DNA from: Xiphias gladius
Taxonomy: Eukaryota > Chordata > Actinopteri > Istiophoriformes > Xiphiidae
Direction: 5' to 3'
Length of the DNA: 64,000 nt
Assembly (NCBI RefSeq): GCF_016859285.1
Contig: NC_053409.1
Span: 22,699,476 to 22,763,475, forward strand
The first letter of the stretch is position 1; each line of letters begins with the position of its first letter. Position numbers and translations under genes: made by a program. This document shows, in pieces, positions 60,826-64,000 of the stretch. The notes under the pieces were generated by a model. That model was not told the DNA's origin. It was given only the letters and a program-made list of their open reading frames with translations, and searched no databases.

Positions 60826-62592
60826 ATGCTCCAGGTTTTCGGCGGCAGGAGCGTCCGGGCGGCCGGGCTCCTCGCGCCCAGGGGCGCCGTGCTCGTGGAG
60901 GCCGTCCGCGGCCGAAAGTCCCGCAGCGACCCGGTGGCCAAGTCCAAAGAGGGGCGGATCAAGGTGCCCCCCCCGGTCGATCCCGTGGAGATGGTGGTGC
61001 TCAAGGAGAGGTACACGGAGTACCAGATGATCATGAGGGCGCTCCGGTACGTTGAAAGCACCGGCCCAGGGTGTGCGCGGGTTTTAAAGAAGTGCTAAAC
61101 GGTGTTGAAGTCAGTTCTCACAAAAAGGGTTAAATTTTATTATCAAATGTATTCTTTGTGTTTCTTCTCAGTCCTTTCGAGTAATTTTCGCGGTCGCTTT
61201 GCGTCTCTTTTGTGATCCTTTTGGGTATTGTTGTGTCTCCCTGGGTCCGTCTAGCTTTTCCCGTGTTTTTTTTTTTTTTAGTCTTTTAGCTGAGCCTCTT
61301 GCGATCTTCAAACGAGAAAAGCACGACTCGCTTCACACCGAGGTTCAGCGTATTCTATTACTAGGAACTGCCATCATGTCCGCCGGGAAGCACTGACCGC
61401 GATGTGATAACAAATGTCAGTAAATTCGGAATCGTAGGCCTCATGTTTTTTTTCCTTTCCATCGTTCTTTGACTAGTGTGACAGTAAAAAAAAAAAAACA
61501 GGTTTGAATTGCATTAAATTATGAATCTTTGATCAAAAGGGAATTTAAAAGTTCTTAAATTGAACTTGGTCGACACTGGAGAAACCCTGCTGGGTCACCC
61601 TGCAGGTCACCTGGTGTTGTGGTAAATTAAAAAACTATAAATACAGTTTTTAAATTAAAAGAAACAAACAAACACATATAACAGATTCCTATAGAATTAA
61701 ACGCATCATCTTTAAGTCCAAAGAATTGAAATCGTAGTGGTGTCTTTCAGACCGCGGGGGTCTCGATCCAGGTCTGTTCCCATTCGGTGTTAATCACTCA
61801 GCGGGGTCGACTTGACTGAAATGCGCTGGCTCTCTCCTCTGTTGTTGCCTGTCAGTCTGGAGTTTAAGGAGGAGGTGCTGCGGAAGAAGTACGAGGAGGA
61901 GACGGGCTCTCAGGCGGAGGAGAGGGCGAGGCAGGAGGCGGAGGAGCACCGCGCCCTCATGGCCTGGAACGACCAGGAGAACCTGCGCGCGCTCAGAATC
62001 AGGTGAGAGGAAGTCAAAGCCGCGGGATGGGGAACGCGGACCTCAGATAGACACACGGCGTGGAGAGCGAATGCATTTGGGTCTGCACTGCTGCTCTGGG
62101 GGGTTTTTTTGGTGTCTGGTGTCCATCGATTTCGTGTGGAGACAGTGCGGATCACTCGGCTTCTCCTCTCTGTCCTTCAGAATGACGAGGATCCGGAGGG
62201 AAGAGGAGGAATCTGCGCGCGAGAAGTTAGAAGCAGCCGTTAAGCGTGAACAAGAACAGCAAGAATTCATCAAAGAAAAAGAGAGGGAAATTTTGCAGTT
62301 GCAGGTACAGTATCTTTAAGATGCTTTTTTTTTTTTTTTTTTCTGGAAATGGTATTGCACAAGCTCCTTTGGCATGTTCTTGTAGTCTAAGAATCACGGT
62401 TATAACCCTAAATACTGACCCCGGGCTCACTTTGACTGTTGCACTCTCACCGTCCTACAGGAGGACGCAAAGAACTTCATCACCTTGGAGAACTTGGATC
62501 AGCGTATCGAAGCGGCTCTGGACAACCCAAAGAACTACAACTTTGCCATCGACAAAGAAGGCAGAGTTGTCAAACAGACAGTGCTGCAGTGA
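60826..62592 (+). CDS. mrps26: Mitochondrial small ribosomal subunit protein mS26
   Basis: Four exons in phase (60826-61046, 61856-62002, 62181-62304, 62461-62592) give 207 residues; human MRPS26 has 205. The protein is a component of the mitochondrial 28S subunit, imported from the cytosol. The N-terminus is Arg/Ala-rich without acids for about 20 residues, a plausible targeting sequence. Family blocks are clear: [43 protein letters not shown] and the C-terminal [19 protein letters not shown] long Glu/Arg helix (about 75-160) fits a ribosome-surface coil. The start sits in a good context (gccATGc) in a CpG-rich exon. Confidence 0.95.
61060..61850. other. mrps26 intron 1
   Basis: Non-coding. 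Bases 61170-61260 contain gcgtctcttttgtgatcctt-type units resembling the decayed minisatellite at 4965-5180. T and A runs follow at 61267 and 61488. Confidence 0.4.
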
Positions 62593-63342
62593 AACGGCGG
62601 AGCAACCTGTGCGTGTCTGTCTCAGACGAAAAACAAAGGCTGACGCCCGTGTTTGGTTTTTTTTTTTTTTTTTGTTAACCCTGGAAGCGAATTTTCTTCA
62701 AACACGAACGCTGGAAAAAACTCTCGGGGTGAGAAGCTCTGCGGTGCCCGTAAACTAAGAAGTATTTTTGAAATCATTCATCAGCAGATAACTCAGATAA
62801 TCTGCATGAAATTTGAAGTGATTTAAAGTAGTTGTTGTTGGTGGTGGACAGGCATCGTGTCATCAGAAGAGTATATGAGCTTGGACTCGGTTTGGCTTTT
62901 GACAGAATGAGACCATATTTCCAACTTTACCCGGACACTTCTGTCATGTGACCAGCCGTTTAACCAGGCTGCCTTTATTTTTCACACGTCTCCTTTATAT
63001 TCTTCCTTATCACCACAGCGTGTTCTTTTGATCGTTATCTTGATATGTAATGTATATAAAGTAAATTAATGTTTCTTGGAGTTTCCTCTAAATCTTATCG
63101 GATGAAAATAAGATCACCTTTTTTTTCCTTTTCTTTTTTTTTTTTTTAATCTACATTTTCCGTAACTACTCAGCCTCTAAACCAATGAATACTTACTTAG
63201 GAACTGTCTATTTTCATTTTCCTTTTTACAACATAACGTCAAAGTGCGAGAAACCATAGCAAGACAAGAGGACTCCGTTATTTTACAATGTCCATTCAAG
63301 AGATGTTCCACAATATGCTCATTGGGTTCTCAAACTTTCCAC

Positions 63343-63375
<33 letters not shown>

Positions 63376-63600
63376 AATAGGAAAGATAACATAGGAAACT
63401 AGTGAATTTCTGATTCTGTTTCAAGTAAAACTGGATTACCACCTGAGCAAAGTGGGAGACCTCCTCTTCAACCTCAGGCGGAGGTGGAGCCTTCGCCTTT
63501 AAGATGACAGAATGGATTAGGGCCCCTTAACGGGTTTTTAGAAGATCTTTATCTACAAGTCATGGTTTAATGTATAATTAATTAAAATAAAGAGCAGGGA
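62593..63600 (+). other. mrps26: Probable mrps26 3' UTR
   Basis: The first clear AATAAA after the stop is at 63586-63591. T runs lie near 62660 and 63128, and a 30-base A run at 63347-63374 could be a retroelement tail, so the true 3' end may be earlier. Confidence 0.35.
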
Positions 63601-63639
63601 GCGGGAAACTCTACACCGACATTTTCATACATTCTTCAG

Positions 63640-64000
63640 TGGCAAAAGTTCTCTTCACATCACACTCACGTCCTTCATTCCTGCGCTTTCAGCAGCCGCC
63701 CTCTAGGTGGCGCCCCACTTCTCCCCATGTTGTCGCGTTTTACTGTCAGACAGGTATTACCCAGCCCGCGCAGGCCAACGCGCCGCCGTTACCAGGGGAA
63801 TCCTCTCACGCCAGGCGTGCGGGGTCGACGGGGACGATGGTGACCAGAGGCTGAGGCCTCAAGAGAAACTCGGGCAGACTCATTTTTAACCCCCAGTGTT
63901 CAGGCCGCAGGCAGGGTGAACCAAATCGTGAGGAAAACATACATTCAGACCCTCTGCACAAAAACCTGGAAACGAGCAACATTCAGTGAATCTCAGTGAT
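63640..64000. other. GC-rich right edge with a CTCF-core-like motif
   Basis: Base composition rises sharply and CpGs cluster (acgcgccgccg, gcgtgcggggtcgacgggga). At 63700-63713 cctctaggtggcgc matches 13 of 14 CTCF-core positions in forward orientation. It may be the edge of a neighbouring gene's CpG island; no convincing coding frame is visible. Confidence 0.35.

Overview
This is vertebrate nuclear DNA, almost certainly from a ray-finned (probably percomorph) fish. Genes have introns with GT-AG splice sites. Long AT-rich intergenic stretches carry CA/GT microsatellites and dispersed repeats of types common in teleosts: a tRNA-type SINE, LINE 3' tails and short transposons with inverted repeats. 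There is no sign of operons, CRISPR or viral genes.

Layout, left to right. (1) 67-4501, minus strand: the 5' part of the Alstrom-syndrome centrosome/basal-body gene alms1 (four coding exons; the rest lies beyond the left edge), with an RFX X-box-like site in its promoter. (2) 4.7-7.7 kb: repeat-rich spacer. (3) 7962-20390, plus strand: a 17-exon TTC31-like gene, reconstructed here in frame to 634 residues: TPR repeats, then an RRM, then a CCCH zinc finger. (4) About 21.3-47.2 kb: a gene-poor stretch of repeats, microsatellites and apparently unique DNA that may hold regulatory elements. (5) 47394-48077: intronless nanos1. (6) 49-54.6 kb: three repeat elements, two of them with inverted ends. 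(7) 54825-56886: an alpha-internexin-like type IV intermediate filament gene, three exons, with almost no tail domain. (8) 58462-59264, minus strand: a possible small three-exon gene that I cannot name. (9) 60826-62592: mrps26, four exons, followed by its 3' UTR and a GC-rich segment at the right edge.

The genes do not form one pathway. They look like a conserved neighbourhood: as I recall, human ALMS1 and TTC31 lie on 2p13, NANOS1 and INA on 10q, and MRPS26 on 20p. Exon boundaries were worked out by hand from splice signals and reading-frame phase. All totals are multiples of three, but nothing was checked against transcripts or databases.
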